Of a stretch of 64,000 bases of DNA, positions 30,540 through 38,446 are shown piece after piece. Below the pieces are notes generated by a model. The model saw nothing but the letters and a program-made list of their open reading frames with translations. It searched no databases and was not told where the DNA came from. Numbering within the stretch: the first letter of the stretch is position 1; every line of letters starts with the position of its first letter. A program made the position numbers and the translations under genes. Source of the stretch: Pyrodictium sp. (lineage in GTDB: Archaea > Thermoproteota > Thermoprotei_A > Sulfolobales > Pyrodictiaceae); NCBI GenBank assembly GCA_013540595.1, contig JABXKE010000002.1:868050-932049 (forward strand), written 5' to 3'.

Positions 30540-30850
30540 GCTAACGGTAGAAGAGCGTGCCACGGCGTCAGCTTCTAGAAGTGCATCCCCACAGTCTGCA
30601 TTTGTCAGCGAAGGTGCAAAGCGGAGGCCCCGGCAAGGTGAAGCCGGATCCAAGGGGAAGCGGTAAAGCCGGGAACGCGGCGTAGCGGTGACGCGTGCAC
30701 TGGGAGAAGAAACGAGCAGGCATCCCCTCCTTCGGATGTAAAGTCGGTGCAAAGTGAGCAGCCGCTCTCACGGTGTGGGCTTGTCGAGCGTAGGCGTTCG
30801 GATGGTGCGGTGCGTCGCAGGGAGGCTGCTGTGTCCAGGATGATGGGATA
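30540..30850. other. 311-base gap, possible structured RNA, no gene assigned
   Basis: No acceptable protein frame: the open frames are on the minus strand, low in complexity, and run through the tRNA. The stretch is G/C-rich and contains a repeated word, GGTGCAAAGCGGAGGCC and GGTGCAAAGTGAGCAGCC (near 30,611 and 30,750), and GCATCCCC twice. No match to SRP, RNase P or 5S RNA signatures was found by eye. It could be a structured RNA or a gene remnant. Confidence 0.3.
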
Positions 30851-30852
30851 GG

Positions 30853-30930
30853 TGGCGCCGCGGCCGGGATTTGAACCCGGGTCACGGGCTTGACAGGCCC
30901 GCATACTAGGCCAGGCTATACTACCGCGGC
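30853..30930 (-). tRNA. tRNA-Asp (GTC), intronless, CCA encoded
   Basis: Reading leftward from 30930: acceptor GCCGCGG pairs with CCGCGGC; anticodon stem CGGGC/GCCCG encloses loop CTGTCAA with anticodon GTC; the T arm is CCGGG-TTCAAAT-CCCGG. Discriminator G is followed by CCA at 30855-30853, so the 3' end is encoded. No intron. Confidence 0.95.
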
Positions 30931-31054
30931 ACCATATGGAGTAACCTATTCCCGGCCCTGGGGTTAAAATTGTTAATCTCTCGGCTGCGTCAGAGGCGGA
31001 GACACTATGCTTAAAGACCTTGGAGGCTACTGTGATGGTATTGGGTTGTGAACG

Positions 31055-31465
31055 ATGAGTGTAAGCTACGCGTCCCTAGGCGAGCTGAGAAAGGGTAGCT
31101 TCATAGTCATAGACGGTGAACCCTGCCGGATTGTCGAGATCAGCAAGGCTAAGACGGGCAAGCACGGCAGCGCCAAGGCCCACGTGGTGGCGGTTTGCCT
31201 GTTCTCCGGCAACAAGAAGACGTTGACAGCTCCCGTGGACGCTCGCGTGGAGGTCCCCATAGTGGACAAGCGTATAGGCCAGGTCATAGCTGACATGGGT
31301 GACATGATCCAGATAATGGACATGGAGACCTACGAGACCATAGAGATCGAGAAGCCGAAGGACGAGGAGTTGGCCTCGAAGCTTGCCCCCGGAGTCGAGG
31401 TCGAGTACTGGAACGTCATGGGCCGTTACATGATAATGAACGTGCGCGGCGGCCGAAGGAGCTAG
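31055..31465 (+). CDS. eif5a: Translation factor aIF5A
   Basis: 136 residues, the usual length. An N-terminal SH3-like domain with the modification loop TGKHGSAK, in which Lys36 should become deoxyhypusine/hypusine, and a C-terminal OB fold ([14 protein letters not shown] onward). aIF5A helps ribosomes form difficult peptide bonds such as poly-Pro. The start is ATG 31055; TGCTTAAAGACC at about 31,008-31,019 is the likely TATA box. First gene of the long rightward information-processing block; SRP54 starts 60 bases after its stop. Confidence 0.95.
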   Translation: MSVSYASLGELRKGSFIVIDGEPCRIVEISKAKTGKHGSAKAHVVAVCLFSGNKKTLTAPVDARVEVPIVDKRIGQVIADMGDMIQIMDMETYETIEIEKPKDEELASKLAPGVEVEYWNVMGRYMIMNVRGGRRS

Positions 31466-31525
31466 CTGCCACCGCGTTTTCCCCTCTTTCCTAAGGCTTC
31501 GGCTCCCGCGAGGTAAAAGCACCTT

Positions 31526-32869
31526 ATGCCTGGCCTCGAGGATCTCAGAGGGCTCGTAGCAAAGCTTCTAAGGCGCAGTGGAGACTATGAGACTATAGTC
31601 TCGGAGTACGTGAGAGATTTACAGAAGATACTCCTGTCGGCTGACGTCAACGTTAGGGTTGTCTTCGAGCTGACCAAACGCGTACGCGAGCGCGCGCTTA
31701 AGGAGAAGCCCCCACCCGGCGTCAGCAGACGCGAGTGGCTGATCAAAGTAACCTATGATGCTCTCGTGGAGCTCTTCGGCGGCAATAGCAAGGTGGATCC
31801 GAAGCCTCCCTACACCCCGTACGTCATCATGCTGGTCGGTGTGCAGGGCAGCGGCAAGACGACGACGGCTGGCAAGATCGCGAAGTTCTACAGGGAGATG
31901 GGATACAGGGTTGGGCTGGTCTGCGCTGATACTTACAGGCCTGGGGCCTACGATCAGCTAAAGCAGCTGGCCGACAGAGTCGGGGCGATGTTCTACGGCG
32001 AGCCCGAGTCGAAGGACCCGGTTAAGATAGCCAGGAACGGGGTCAACGAGCTGAAGAGACGGGGAGCTGACGTGATAATCGTCGACACGGCCGGGAGGCA
32101 TGGCTACGGCGAGGAGGAGGCGCTGCTGCTGGAAATGAAGGAGATAGCAGATGCAATCGCCCCCGACGAGGTAATGCTGGTCGTGGACGCGGCAATAGGC
32201 CAGAAAGCATACGACCTTGCAAAGAGGTTCCACGAAGCGACGCCTGTCGGCTCAATAGTTGTGACGAAGTTCGACGGTACGGCTAAGGGCGGAGGCGCCC
32301 TCTCGGCGGTTGCTGCTACCGGTGCGCGAATAAAGTTCATCGGTACCGGGGAGGACGTTGAGGAGCTGGAGGTATTCAGCCCGCGCAGGTTTGTTGCAAG
32401 GCTTCTGGGGATGGGCGATATAGAGTCGCTGCTTGACAGGATACAGAGGCTTTCCGGCATCGATGAGCTTGAAAAGGCGGCGGCGGAGATCCTCTCGGGC
32501 AAAATGACCTTCCGTACCATATACAAGCAGCTGGAACAGATGAGGAAGCTGGGCCCCCTAAAGAAGGTTCTCCAGATGATACCTGGCCTCTCGACCCTGC
32601 TGCCCTCCGTAGACGAGGCGGCACGGCTCGGAGAGGAGAAGGTGGCCAAGTGGATGAGCATCATAAATTCGATGACGTATGAGGAGCTCGACAACCCAGA
32701 TCTCCTCGAGGAGAGGAGCAGGGTTAGGAGGATTGCGCGGGGTGCTGGCGTAGAGCTGAGCGACGTGAGGGAGCTCTACAGCCACTACAAGAACCTTAAG
32801 AGGATGATTAGGCAGCTTCGCAAGAGGAAAGACCTCCTTGACCGGTTCTCGAAGTTGGGAGGAATGTAG
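31526..32869 (+). CDS. srp54: Signal recognition particle protein SRP54
   Basis: 447 residues with N, G and M domains. G1 is GVQGSGKTTT (105-114), then CADTYRPGAYDQLKQLA, DTAGRHGYGEE, TKFDGTAKGGGALS and GTGEDVEELE. The methionine-rich M domain begins near 300 with GMGDIESLLDRIQ and has GKMTFRTIYKQLEQMRKLGPL for signal-peptide and SRP RNA binding. SRP54 targets ribosomes with nascent membrane proteins to FtsY. No SRP RNA or SRP19 gene was recognised here. Confidence 0.96.
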   Translation: MPGLEDLRGLVAKLLRRSGDYETIVSEYVRDLQKILLSADVNVRVVFELTKRVRERALKEKPPPGVSRREWLIKVTYDALVELFGGNSKVDPKPPYTPYVIMLVGVQGSGKTTTAGKIAKFYREMGYRVGLVCADTYRPGAYDQLKQLADRVGAMFYGEPESKDPVKIARNGVNELKRRGADVIIVDTAGRHGYGEEEALLLEMKEIADAIAPDEVMLVVDAAIGQKAYDLAKRFHEATPVGSIVVTKFDGTAKGGGALSAVAATGARIKFIGTGEDVEELEVFSPRRFVARLLGMGDIESLLDRIQRLSGIDELEKAAAEILSGKMTFRTIYKQLEQMRKLGPLKKVLQMIPGLSTLLPSVDEAARLGEEKVAKWMSIINSMTYEELDNPDLLEERSRVRRIARGAGVELSDVRELYSHYKNLKRMIRQLRKRKDLLDRFSKLGGM

Positions 32870-32876
32870 GCTCCTG

Positions 32877-33359
32877 ATGGTCTACGTGAAGGATGAGGGC
32901 TGCGTCCAGCTGCAGCAAGGTTTAGCCGACGCGCTTCTGGTGGCGGGTGCAAGCCTCCTGCTTTCCCACGGGATAAGAGGCTCGGTCTGCATGGAGGCTT
33001 ACCTCAAAGCGTGCAACCCCTCCCGCATGTTTAAGCTCAAGGTCAAGGGGGGCAGGGTCAGGGGGCTTGCGGCGATGCAGACCATGGTTGAGGGGGTTGT
33101 GAAGAACCTTCTCCGGCGAGGTTCGTGGCCTGGGATCCGGCTTGAGGAAGTAGGCATCGATCTAGGTGACGCAGCCTCCTCCTGCGGGGATGGTTGTCTG
33201 CCAGCAGTAGAGTTTCTAGCCGGTGGGAGGGTGGAGTGCCCTAACGCTATATTGATCAGGGACAGCGATGCAAAGAGGGCGGGGCTAAAGCCATGGTGGC
33301 TCGCTGCGGCAGCGGCCATACACTATGACTGGAGGTGTTCCCCTCATGAGTGCTTCTGA
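32877..33359 (+). CDS. Unknown protein between SRP54 and Pus10
   Basis: About 160 residues from ATG 32877, seven bases after the SRP54 stop. It has an alpha/beta look with KVKGGRVRGLAAMQTMVEGVVKNLL, a cysteine-containing middle (SSCGDGCLPAVEFL), and ends WRCSPHECF. No family is recognised. Its end overlaps the start region of pus10 and it lies tightly between translation/RNA genes, so an RNA-linked role is likely by context only. An in-frame upstream start at 32838 would overlap SRP54. Confidence 0.55.
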   Translation: MVYVKDEGCVQLQQGLADALLVAGASLLLSHGIRGSVCMEAYLKACNPSRMFKLKVKGGRVRGLAAMQTMVEGVVKNLLRRGSWPGIRLEEVGIDLGDAASSCGDGCLPAVEFLAGGRVECPNAILIRDSDAKRAGLKPWWLAAAAAIHYDWRCSPHECF

Positions 33360-34683
33360 TGTCCGCCGCGAGCTTGAGGAGGCGTGGAGAGAGGTTGTGT
33401 CGAAAGCCTACGAGCTGATCAGATCGTATCCTCTATGCGATAGCTGCCTGGGCAGAATGTTTGCCCTTCTCGGAAGGGGTTACACAAACACGGAGCGGGG
33501 ACGCGCTATCAAGATGGCGCTTGTCATGGGGCTACACAGGCAGATGAGGGAGGGCTCTCAGGAAGCGCTGCAGGTGTTTCTCGAAATAGCGCCGAACCTG
33601 GGCAACGTGGCATCCCACCTCTACCGGGAGACAACGGGGAAAGAACTTGTGGTCAGACCCTGCTTCATATGCGGGTCCAACCTCGAGCAGATCGTAGAAA
33701 CGGCAGCCCGTACGGCCATTAAGCTGATCCGGTCGTCTACGGACGCGCGCACCTTCCTGGTTTCTGCGCTGGTTTCAGAGGCCGTAAGGGAGCGTGAGGA
33801 CGCTATCAAGAGGGCCTTTGGCCTTTCTTACGCCGAATCTATAGGAGCTGAAGTTCGGCGCGAAGTTAGCAAAAGGATACAGAAGGAGCTAGGGCTCCGC
33901 CCCGAATTCCGAAAGCCGGATGTTGTGGTTGAGGTCTCTGTCCCAGCTGGAAAAGCTAGCCTGCGCTTCACGCACATCCTAATAGAGGGCGCTTACAGGA
34001 AGCTTGCGCGGAGGATCTCCCAAGCTCTGTGGCTGCACAGAGGGAGAGACGACGGGCCCTACTTCAGCGTTGAGGAGGCTCTTCAGCCGCTTGGGGTGCT
34101 ACTTAAGGGGGCTGAGGTCGTCCTTCATGCCTCGGGACGCGAGGACATCGACGTAAGAATGCTGGGGACAGGGCGCCCAATGGTGGTCGAGGTCAAAGAG
34201 GCTAGGATACGCTATCCCGAGTTAAGAAACTTGGAGGAGGCTGTAAACTCCTATGCCAGAGGCCTCGTAAACGTAAAACTCGGCAACTTCGTGGGACGCC
34301 AGGAGGTAAGGCAGCTCAAGACAAGGGAAGCAAGGAAGTACAAGACGTACAAGGCTTTGGTCTACGTTGAGGGCACGGTGACCGACAATGATCTGCAAAG
34401 GCTTGAGGAAGAGTTTGCTGGGAGGAGTGTTAGACAGAGAACGCCGCGGAGGGTGAGGCACAGAAGACCTGACATCATCCGTGAGAGGGTAGTTGTGGAG
34501 GTTAGGACTAGAAGGCTTGGAGATAACGTGTTCGAGGCGCTAATAACAGCTGAGGGAGGCCTCTACATAAAGGAGCTTGTTAGCGGGGATGGAGGAGACA
34601 CGACACCCAGCTTCTCCGAGATTCTGGGCTCAAATGCGCACTGCGTGGAGCTTGACGTCCTCGCAGTAGGAGTGGAAACTTAA
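33346..34683 (+). CDS. pus10: tRNA pseudouridine synthase Pus10
   Basis: About 445 residues. The N-terminal part has paired cysteines (CDSCLG and CFICGS) for a zinc site and a THUMP-like region; the C-terminal catalytic domain has GREDIDVRMLGTGRPM, holding the catalytic Asp. Archaeal Pus10 makes pseudouridine at tRNA positions 54 and 55. The start is ATG 33346: GGAGGTG lies eight bases upstream, inside the longer frame from 33325. Its start overlaps the preceding unknown gene. L21e follows 39 bases after the stop. Confidence 0.93.
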   Translation: MSASDVRRELEEAWREVVSKAYELIRSYPLCDSCLGRMFALLGRGYTNTERGRAIKMALVMGLHRQMREGSQEALQVFLEIAPNLGNVASHLYRETTGKELVVRPCFICGSNLEQIVETAARTAIKLIRSSTDARTFLVSALVSEAVREREDAIKRAFGLSYAESIGAEVRREVSKRIQKELGLRPEFRKPDVVVEVSVPAGKASLRFTHILIEGAYRKLARRISQALWLHRGRDDGPYFSVEEALQPLGVLLKGAEVVLHASGREDIDVRMLGTGRPMVVEVKEARIRYPELRNLEEAVNSYARGLVNVKLGNFVGRQEVRQLKTREARKYKTYKALVYVEGTVTDNDLQRLEEEFAGRSVRQRTPRRVRHRRPDIIRERVVVEVRTRRLGDNVFEALITAEGGLYIKELVSGDGGDTTPSFSEILGSNAHCVELDVLAVGVET

Positions 34684-34722
34684 AATTGTTGAGTTCTCCA
34701 AGTAGGCTCCTAGGGTGTCTAT

Positions 34723-35061
34723 ATGGTAAAGGCTCCAAGAGGGTTTAGGCACAGAACACGGAAGCTCCTTAAGAAGCACATAAGAGAGCGCGGGGCAGTA
34801 CCACCGCTAAGCCTCCTCATGATAGACTACAAGCCAGGGGATAAAGTGTACATAGTGATAAACCCTTCAGTGATGAAAGGCATGCCGCACAGAAGATACC
34901 ACGGGAAAGTCGGAACTGTTGTGGGCAGGCGCGGAAAGGCGTACATAGTTCAGCTAAAGGTGGGTAGCAAGGTTAAGACCCTCTTTGTCAGGCCGGAGCA
35001 CCTAAGGCCGGCTGAAAACGCTGAGAAAGTCAAGGCTGAGGGTGCATCGCAGCAGAGCTAG
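34723..35061 (+). CDS. rpl21e: Ribosomal protein L21e
   Basis: 112 residues. The L21e start MVKAPRGFRHRTRKLLKKH, IDYKPGDKVYIVINPSVMKGMPHRRYHGKVGTVV and RGKAYIVQLKVG are typical of this SH3-like large-subunit protein. The C-terminus after the ribosomal fold is an alanine/glutamate-rich tail. Pus10-L21e-Rpo4-DUF655-KsgA-HemK is a common archaeal gene order. Confidence 0.95.
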   Translation: MVKAPRGFRHRTRKLLKKHIRERGAVPPLSLLMIDYKPGDKVYIVINPSVMKGMPHRRYHGKVGTVVGRRGKAYIVQLKVGSKVKTLFVRPEHLRPAENAEKVKAEGASQQS

Positions 35062-35171
35062 GCTTCGACTTGGCGCCAGCTGTGAGGCTGTAAAGCAGTG
35101 CTGTTTTTCGCTGTTCTCCACCTTGTTGGGCAAACTCCGATCTTCGTTATAGGCAGCGGTGGTGAGGCAAG

Positions 35172-35534
35172 ATGAGCTACGTGGACGGGGTTCTCGAGGA
35201 GAAAGTTGTGCCTATCCCCGTAGTGAAAAAGATCCTGGAGAAGCTTGCGTCGGATCCCACGGCCCACCCTATCATTGCAAGGGTCTATGAGTATGCATCG
35301 AAGTTCTCTAGGTGCGACCCGGATGCTGCAGAAAGAGCTGTAGATGAGCTTGTAAAGCTGGGCTTCTCGGAGCTTGCTGCGTCAACTCTAGTCAACCTGA
35401 TGCCGGAGCAGCTCGACGAAGCCAAGGCCCTGTTAGGAGGCATGGGCGAGGATTACGATGACGAAGTCATTCAAAAGGGCCTTGAGACTCTATCCTCGCT
35501 ATGCGGTGCTGGGACTGCTGGACAAGAACAGTAG
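35172..35534 (+). CDS. rpo4: DNA-directed RNA polymerase subunit Rpo4 (RpoF)
   Basis: 120 residues, mostly helical, with the HRDC-like core LVKLGFSELAASTLVNLMPEQLDEAKALLGG. Rpo4 pairs with Rpo7 to form the stalk of archaeal RNA polymerase, which binds nascent RNA and TFE. It lies between L21e and DUF655, as in many archaea. ATG 35172 is preceded by GGTGAGG. A TFE gene lies in the left part and another stalk partner (Rpo7) is not in the window. Confidence 0.88.
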   Translation: MSYVDGVLEEKVVPIPVVKKILEKLASDPTAHPIIARVYEYASKFSRCDPDAAERAVDELVKLGFSELAASTLVNLMPEQLDEAKALLGGMGEDYDDEVIQKGLETLSSLCGAGTAGQEQ

Positions 35535-35613
35535 CACAGCGTCCCTTTGTTAGAACAGCACATAGCTTCTTTTAACTGCAAGGCTGCTACCTAACTTACA
35601 CGGGGTAATTAGA

Positions 35614-36312
35614 TTGAGGTCTCCAAGGCAGAGACATGCGCGACCTAGGCATTACGAAGAGTACGCTTATGTCCTGGACTTTATGCCTGCCGGGAACCCC
35701 TCAGATAGGCACCCCAAGCACCGTAGTGGGCCTGTTGCTCAGCTCATTGGAGAGGACTACTTCACTCTGATGGAGGGTGTCCCTCGGCCTGGCGTTATCC
35801 TTGAAGTCGGAGAAAGGGTTTACGTCGGACCGGTCGTAGAACTTCGGGATAAGATAGTGAGGGTGGAGGCCAACATAGGATTTGACGAGCTAACATCCCT
35901 TGCACGGAGCACCCTTGAGCAGGTGGTGGAAGACATTGTCAAGAAGCGCGAGCGCGTGTTTGTTGAATTCTTCAACATAGCGGCACCAATTAACATAAGG
36001 TACCACACACTGGAGCTGCTGCCTGGCGTGGGAAGGAAGACGGTTATGAGGATATTAGAGCTACGTGAGCGCAAGAAGTTTGAGAGCTTTGAGGAGATAA
36101 AAAAGTCAGTTCACATAGATCCGGTCAAGGTCATTGTTGCAAGGATAGTCGAGGAGCTTAAGGGTGGGCAGAAGTACTACCTTTTTGTGAAGCCCCCACG
36201 AGGCGAAATGGAGCAGCCGGTAAAGCCGGTCTTCTTCGACTATCTCACGTTAATATACCAGAGGCTGGGAAGGAGCTCGTTGGAGCATGAAGGGCCTGCG
36301 AAGCAGGCCTAA
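35614..36312 (+). CDS. DUF655 protein with helix-hairpin-helix motif
   Basis: 232 residues. It begins with a basic tail, then YEEYAYVLDFMPAGN, a short S1-like barrel region, and a helix-hairpin-helix LELLPGVGRKTVMRILELRERKKFESFEEI near 130-160. DUF655 is an archaeal nucleic-acid-binding family regularly found between Rpo4 and KsgA; its role is unproven. It starts at TTG 35614 and overlaps ksgA by 26 bases, indicating translational coupling. Confidence 0.85.
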   Translation: MRSPRQRHARPRHYEEYAYVLDFMPAGNPSDRHPKHRSGPVAQLIGEDYFTLMEGVPRPGVILEVGERVYVGPVVELRDKIVRVEANIGFDELTSLARSTLEQVVEDIVKKRERVFVEFFNIAAPINIRYHTLELLPGVGRKTVMRILELRERKKFESFEEIKKSVHIDPVKVIVARIVEELKGGQKYYLFVKPPRGEMEQPVKPVFFDYLTLIYQRLGRSSLEHEGPAKQA

Positions 36313-37057
36313 GCCGCGAAGGAGCCTAGGCCAGAACTTCCTTAAGGCGCAGTGGGCTATAGGCGAGTTTGCAAAGTGGGCTTGTAGGTTCAGGAAGGTT
36401 GTGGAAATAGGTGCAGGCACAGGAGCTATTACATCGCGTGCGGGAGACTGCCACAGTGTGGAGATACTGGCAGCCCTCGAGCTTGATGGGAGTCTCATAC
36501 CTGAGCTCAGCTCAGTCTCGTTCTTCACTATGAAAGTGGTGGTTATCCACTCGGACGCTACAAGGCCTCCTCTGAGAATGAATGGCTTCGACTCAGCCTA
36601 TGGCAGCATACCGTATAGCATCACGGGGCCTCTGCTATCCCTGTTGGCTAAGCACTTTCAGAAACCGGCCCTTCTCCTGCTGCAGCGAGAGGTGGCAAGG
36701 AGGCTTGCATCTCAACCCGGGAGTGAAGAGTATGGCCGCATCACTGTAATTGTTAGATCGGTCTACGACGTCCGCCTAGGTAGGGTAGTGCCGCCCTCAG
36801 CCTTCTACCCGCGTCCCAAGGTTTTCTCGCAGTTCGTGGAGCTTGCACCTAGACGCAGTGTGAGCCCAGACGTTCTTGAGAGGTTGGAGGAGCTAACAAG
36901 ATGCTTCTTTTCACAGAGGAGGAGGAAAGCTATCAAGGTTGCTCCTAGGTGCCTCAAAGAGGGCTCACTGGACGATGCTGCAGAGATTTTCGGAGAACGC
37001 AGGGTTTACGAGATTCCTCCAGAGACCTTCCTAGAGCTTGCGTCAAGCAGCAGGTAG
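36287..37057 (+). CDS. ksgA: 16S rRNA dimethyladenosine transferase KsgA/Dim1, altered catalytic motif
   Basis: 256 residues with SLGQNFL near 13, SAM motif EIGAGTGAIT near 40, and a C-terminal helical domain containing CFFSQRRRKAIK. KsgA/Dim1 dimethylates two adjacent adenines in helix 45 of 16S rRNA and acts as a small-subunit checkpoint. The catalytic motif IV, normally Asn-Leu/Ile-Pro-Tyr, reads Ser107-Ile-Pro-Tyr110 (codon AGC). It starts at ATG 36287, inside DUF655. HemK-like gene follows. Confidence 0.9.
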   Translation: MKGLRSRPKPRRSLGQNFLKAQWAIGEFAKWACRFRKVVEIGAGTGAITSRAGDCHSVEILAALELDGSLIPELSSVSFFTMKVVVIHSDATRPPLRMNGFDSAYGSIPYSITGPLLSLLAKHFQKPALLLLQREVARRLASQPGSEEYGRITVIVRSVYDVRLGRVVPPSAFYPRPKVFSQFVELAPRRSVSPDVLERLEELTRCFFSQRRRKAIKVAPRCLKEGSLDDAAEIFGERRVYEIPPETFLELASSSR

Positions 37058-37064
37058 ATTTCGT

Positions 37065-37718
37065 ATGGGGCGCATGAAGCTGAGCTACGCGTGCTCTCTG
37101 GAACAGTTGTATGCAGTTGAGATTGAGGGAATGAGGCTAGCTATATGCAAGCACGTCTACGTACCTGCGGAGGACAGCTGGCTCGCTCTTTCGGCTCTCG
37201 CGTCGCAGCTCAAAAGATATGATGAGGCCATCTCGCTTTGCATCGATGTTGGAGCAGGGACAGGGGTCCTCGGCCTCCACTGCGCCGCTAGCAAAGTTTA
37301 CACGGTGCTTACGGACATAAATCCCTGTGCAGTGGCTTGCTCTCTCCTGAGCAGCAGGCTTAGCGGCGTACGGCATTTAGTTGATATCGTTCAGTGCGAT
37401 GCAGCCAGCTGCATAAGGAAGCTCGGCAGGAGTGGCGTGGTCGCAGTATACAACACGCCCTACCTGCCGGAAGAGGAGGACGATAAGGGTCTCGAGTCCC
37501 TTGCGTGGAGCGGGGGCCTCCGTGAGGCGGAGAGGTTCTTCTCTATGCTTGGGGAGAACCCGGGCGTGATGTGTGGCATTGCGGTGTACTCCTCGCTTAG
37601 CGGTGACGATAGTGGGTTATTAAGTCGCCTCGCAGCCGAGTATATTGTAGAGGTGTTTATGACTCACGTGTTCTTTGAGGACATAAAGGTTGTTGTGGCA
37701 TGCAGGAGAAGGCCGTAG
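37065..37718 (+). CDS. HemK/Mtq2-like methyltransferase
   Basis: About 217 residues from ATG 37065. Class I methyltransferase: the start has CKHVYVPAEDSWLALSAL, the SAM motif CIDVGAGTGVLGLHCA, and catalytic motif Asn-Thr-Pro-Tyr-Leu-Pro. Archaeal and eukaryal homologues (Mtq2) methylate the glutamine of the release-factor GGQ motif, with a Trm112-like partner. The family normally has NPPY; Thr in the second place is tolerated. ATG 37065 follows the ksgA stop by 7 bases; an upstream in-frame start (37038) would overlap it. Confidence 0.85.
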   Translation: MGRMKLSYACSLEQLYAVEIEGMRLAICKHVYVPAEDSWLALSALASQLKRYDEAISLCIDVGAGTGVLGLHCAASKVYTVLTDINPCAVACSLLSSRLSGVRHLVDIVQCDAASCIRKLGRSGVVAVYNTPYLPEEEDDKGLESLAWSGGLREAERFFSMLGENPGVMCGIAVYSSLSGDDSGLLSRLAAEYIVEVFMTHVFFEDIKVVVACRRRP

Positions 37719-38446
37719 GAGGACTTAGCAAGGTACGTTTGGTCTTAGTTGGGACAGAGGGAGAAATTAACATAGGATTTATTGCGAGGTTGGCAGTCAA
37801 CTTCGGAGTAGATGAGCTATATTTTGTTTCTCCGAAGGCAAACCCCTTTAGCGAGGAGTCGAAGAGGTTTGCGGCACGTGCAGCCTACGTTCTAGAACCT
37901 AGTCAGGTAAAGATCGTTACTTCTCTAGACGAGGCTATAGAAGACGTTGATATCGCTGTCTGTACAAGCTCCATACTGGGCTCGAAATCCGATGTCCTAA
38001 GACACGCAGTGACGCCCAGGCAGCTCGCTGAAGAGATCCTTCCAAGATACAGAAGTGCCGCGCTGGTATTCGGTAGGGAGAGCGTGGGCCTCACGAGAGA
38101 CGAGCTGTCGAAATGCCACCTCATGTCATTTATACCTGCTAACCCCGAGTATCCCGTCCTCAACCTAAGCCATGCAGTGGCTGTGTTCCTCTACGAGTTA
38201 TGGCAGTCCCGCGTGAAAGGCTTCCAGAGGCTTCACGATCATGCTAGAAGAGAGGAATTAGAGAGACTGTATAGGCTCTTCGAACGCCTCAACGAATTGA
38301 CGGTCGATCCCGAGCGCAGGCAGCAGGTCAAAGCAGCAGTAGCTCACCTCCTATGGAAATCGGAACTCACGCGGGGAGAAGCCTCAATGATATACCTGCT
38401 TTTGAAGAAAGTTGTGAGGGCTGTGGAAAAATGCACGAGCGGGTAA
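37700..38446 (+). CDS. trmJ: tRNA 2'-O-methyltransferase TrmJ (SpoU class)
   Basis: 248 residues: an N-terminal SPOUT domain with GTEGEINIGFIARLAVNFG, LVFGRESVGLTRDELSKC and PANPEYPVLNLSHAVAVFLYEL, then a helical dimerisation tail. Archaeal TrmJ methylates the ribose at position 32 of the anticodon loop. It overlaps the preceding methyltransferase by 19 bases and the following THUMP methylase by 16 bases, so the run is translationally coupled. Length and motifs are standard. Confidence 0.92.
   Translation: MQEKAVGGLSKVRLVLVGTEGEINIGFIARLAVNFGVDELYFVSPKANPFSEESKRFAARAAYVLEPSQVKIVTSLDEAIEDVDIAVCTSSILGSKSDVLRHAVTPRQLAEEILPRYRSAALVFGRESVGLTRDELSKCHLMSFIPANPEYPVLNLSHAVAVFLYELWQSRVKGFQRLHDHARREELERLYRLFERLNELTVDPERRQQVKAAVAHLLWKSELTRGEASMIYLLLKKVVRAVEKCTSG

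Noticed and set aside
30568-30904. Minus-strand frames of 99-117 residues before aIF5A
   Set aside because: They run through tRNA-Asp and have no recognisable or balanced protein sequence.
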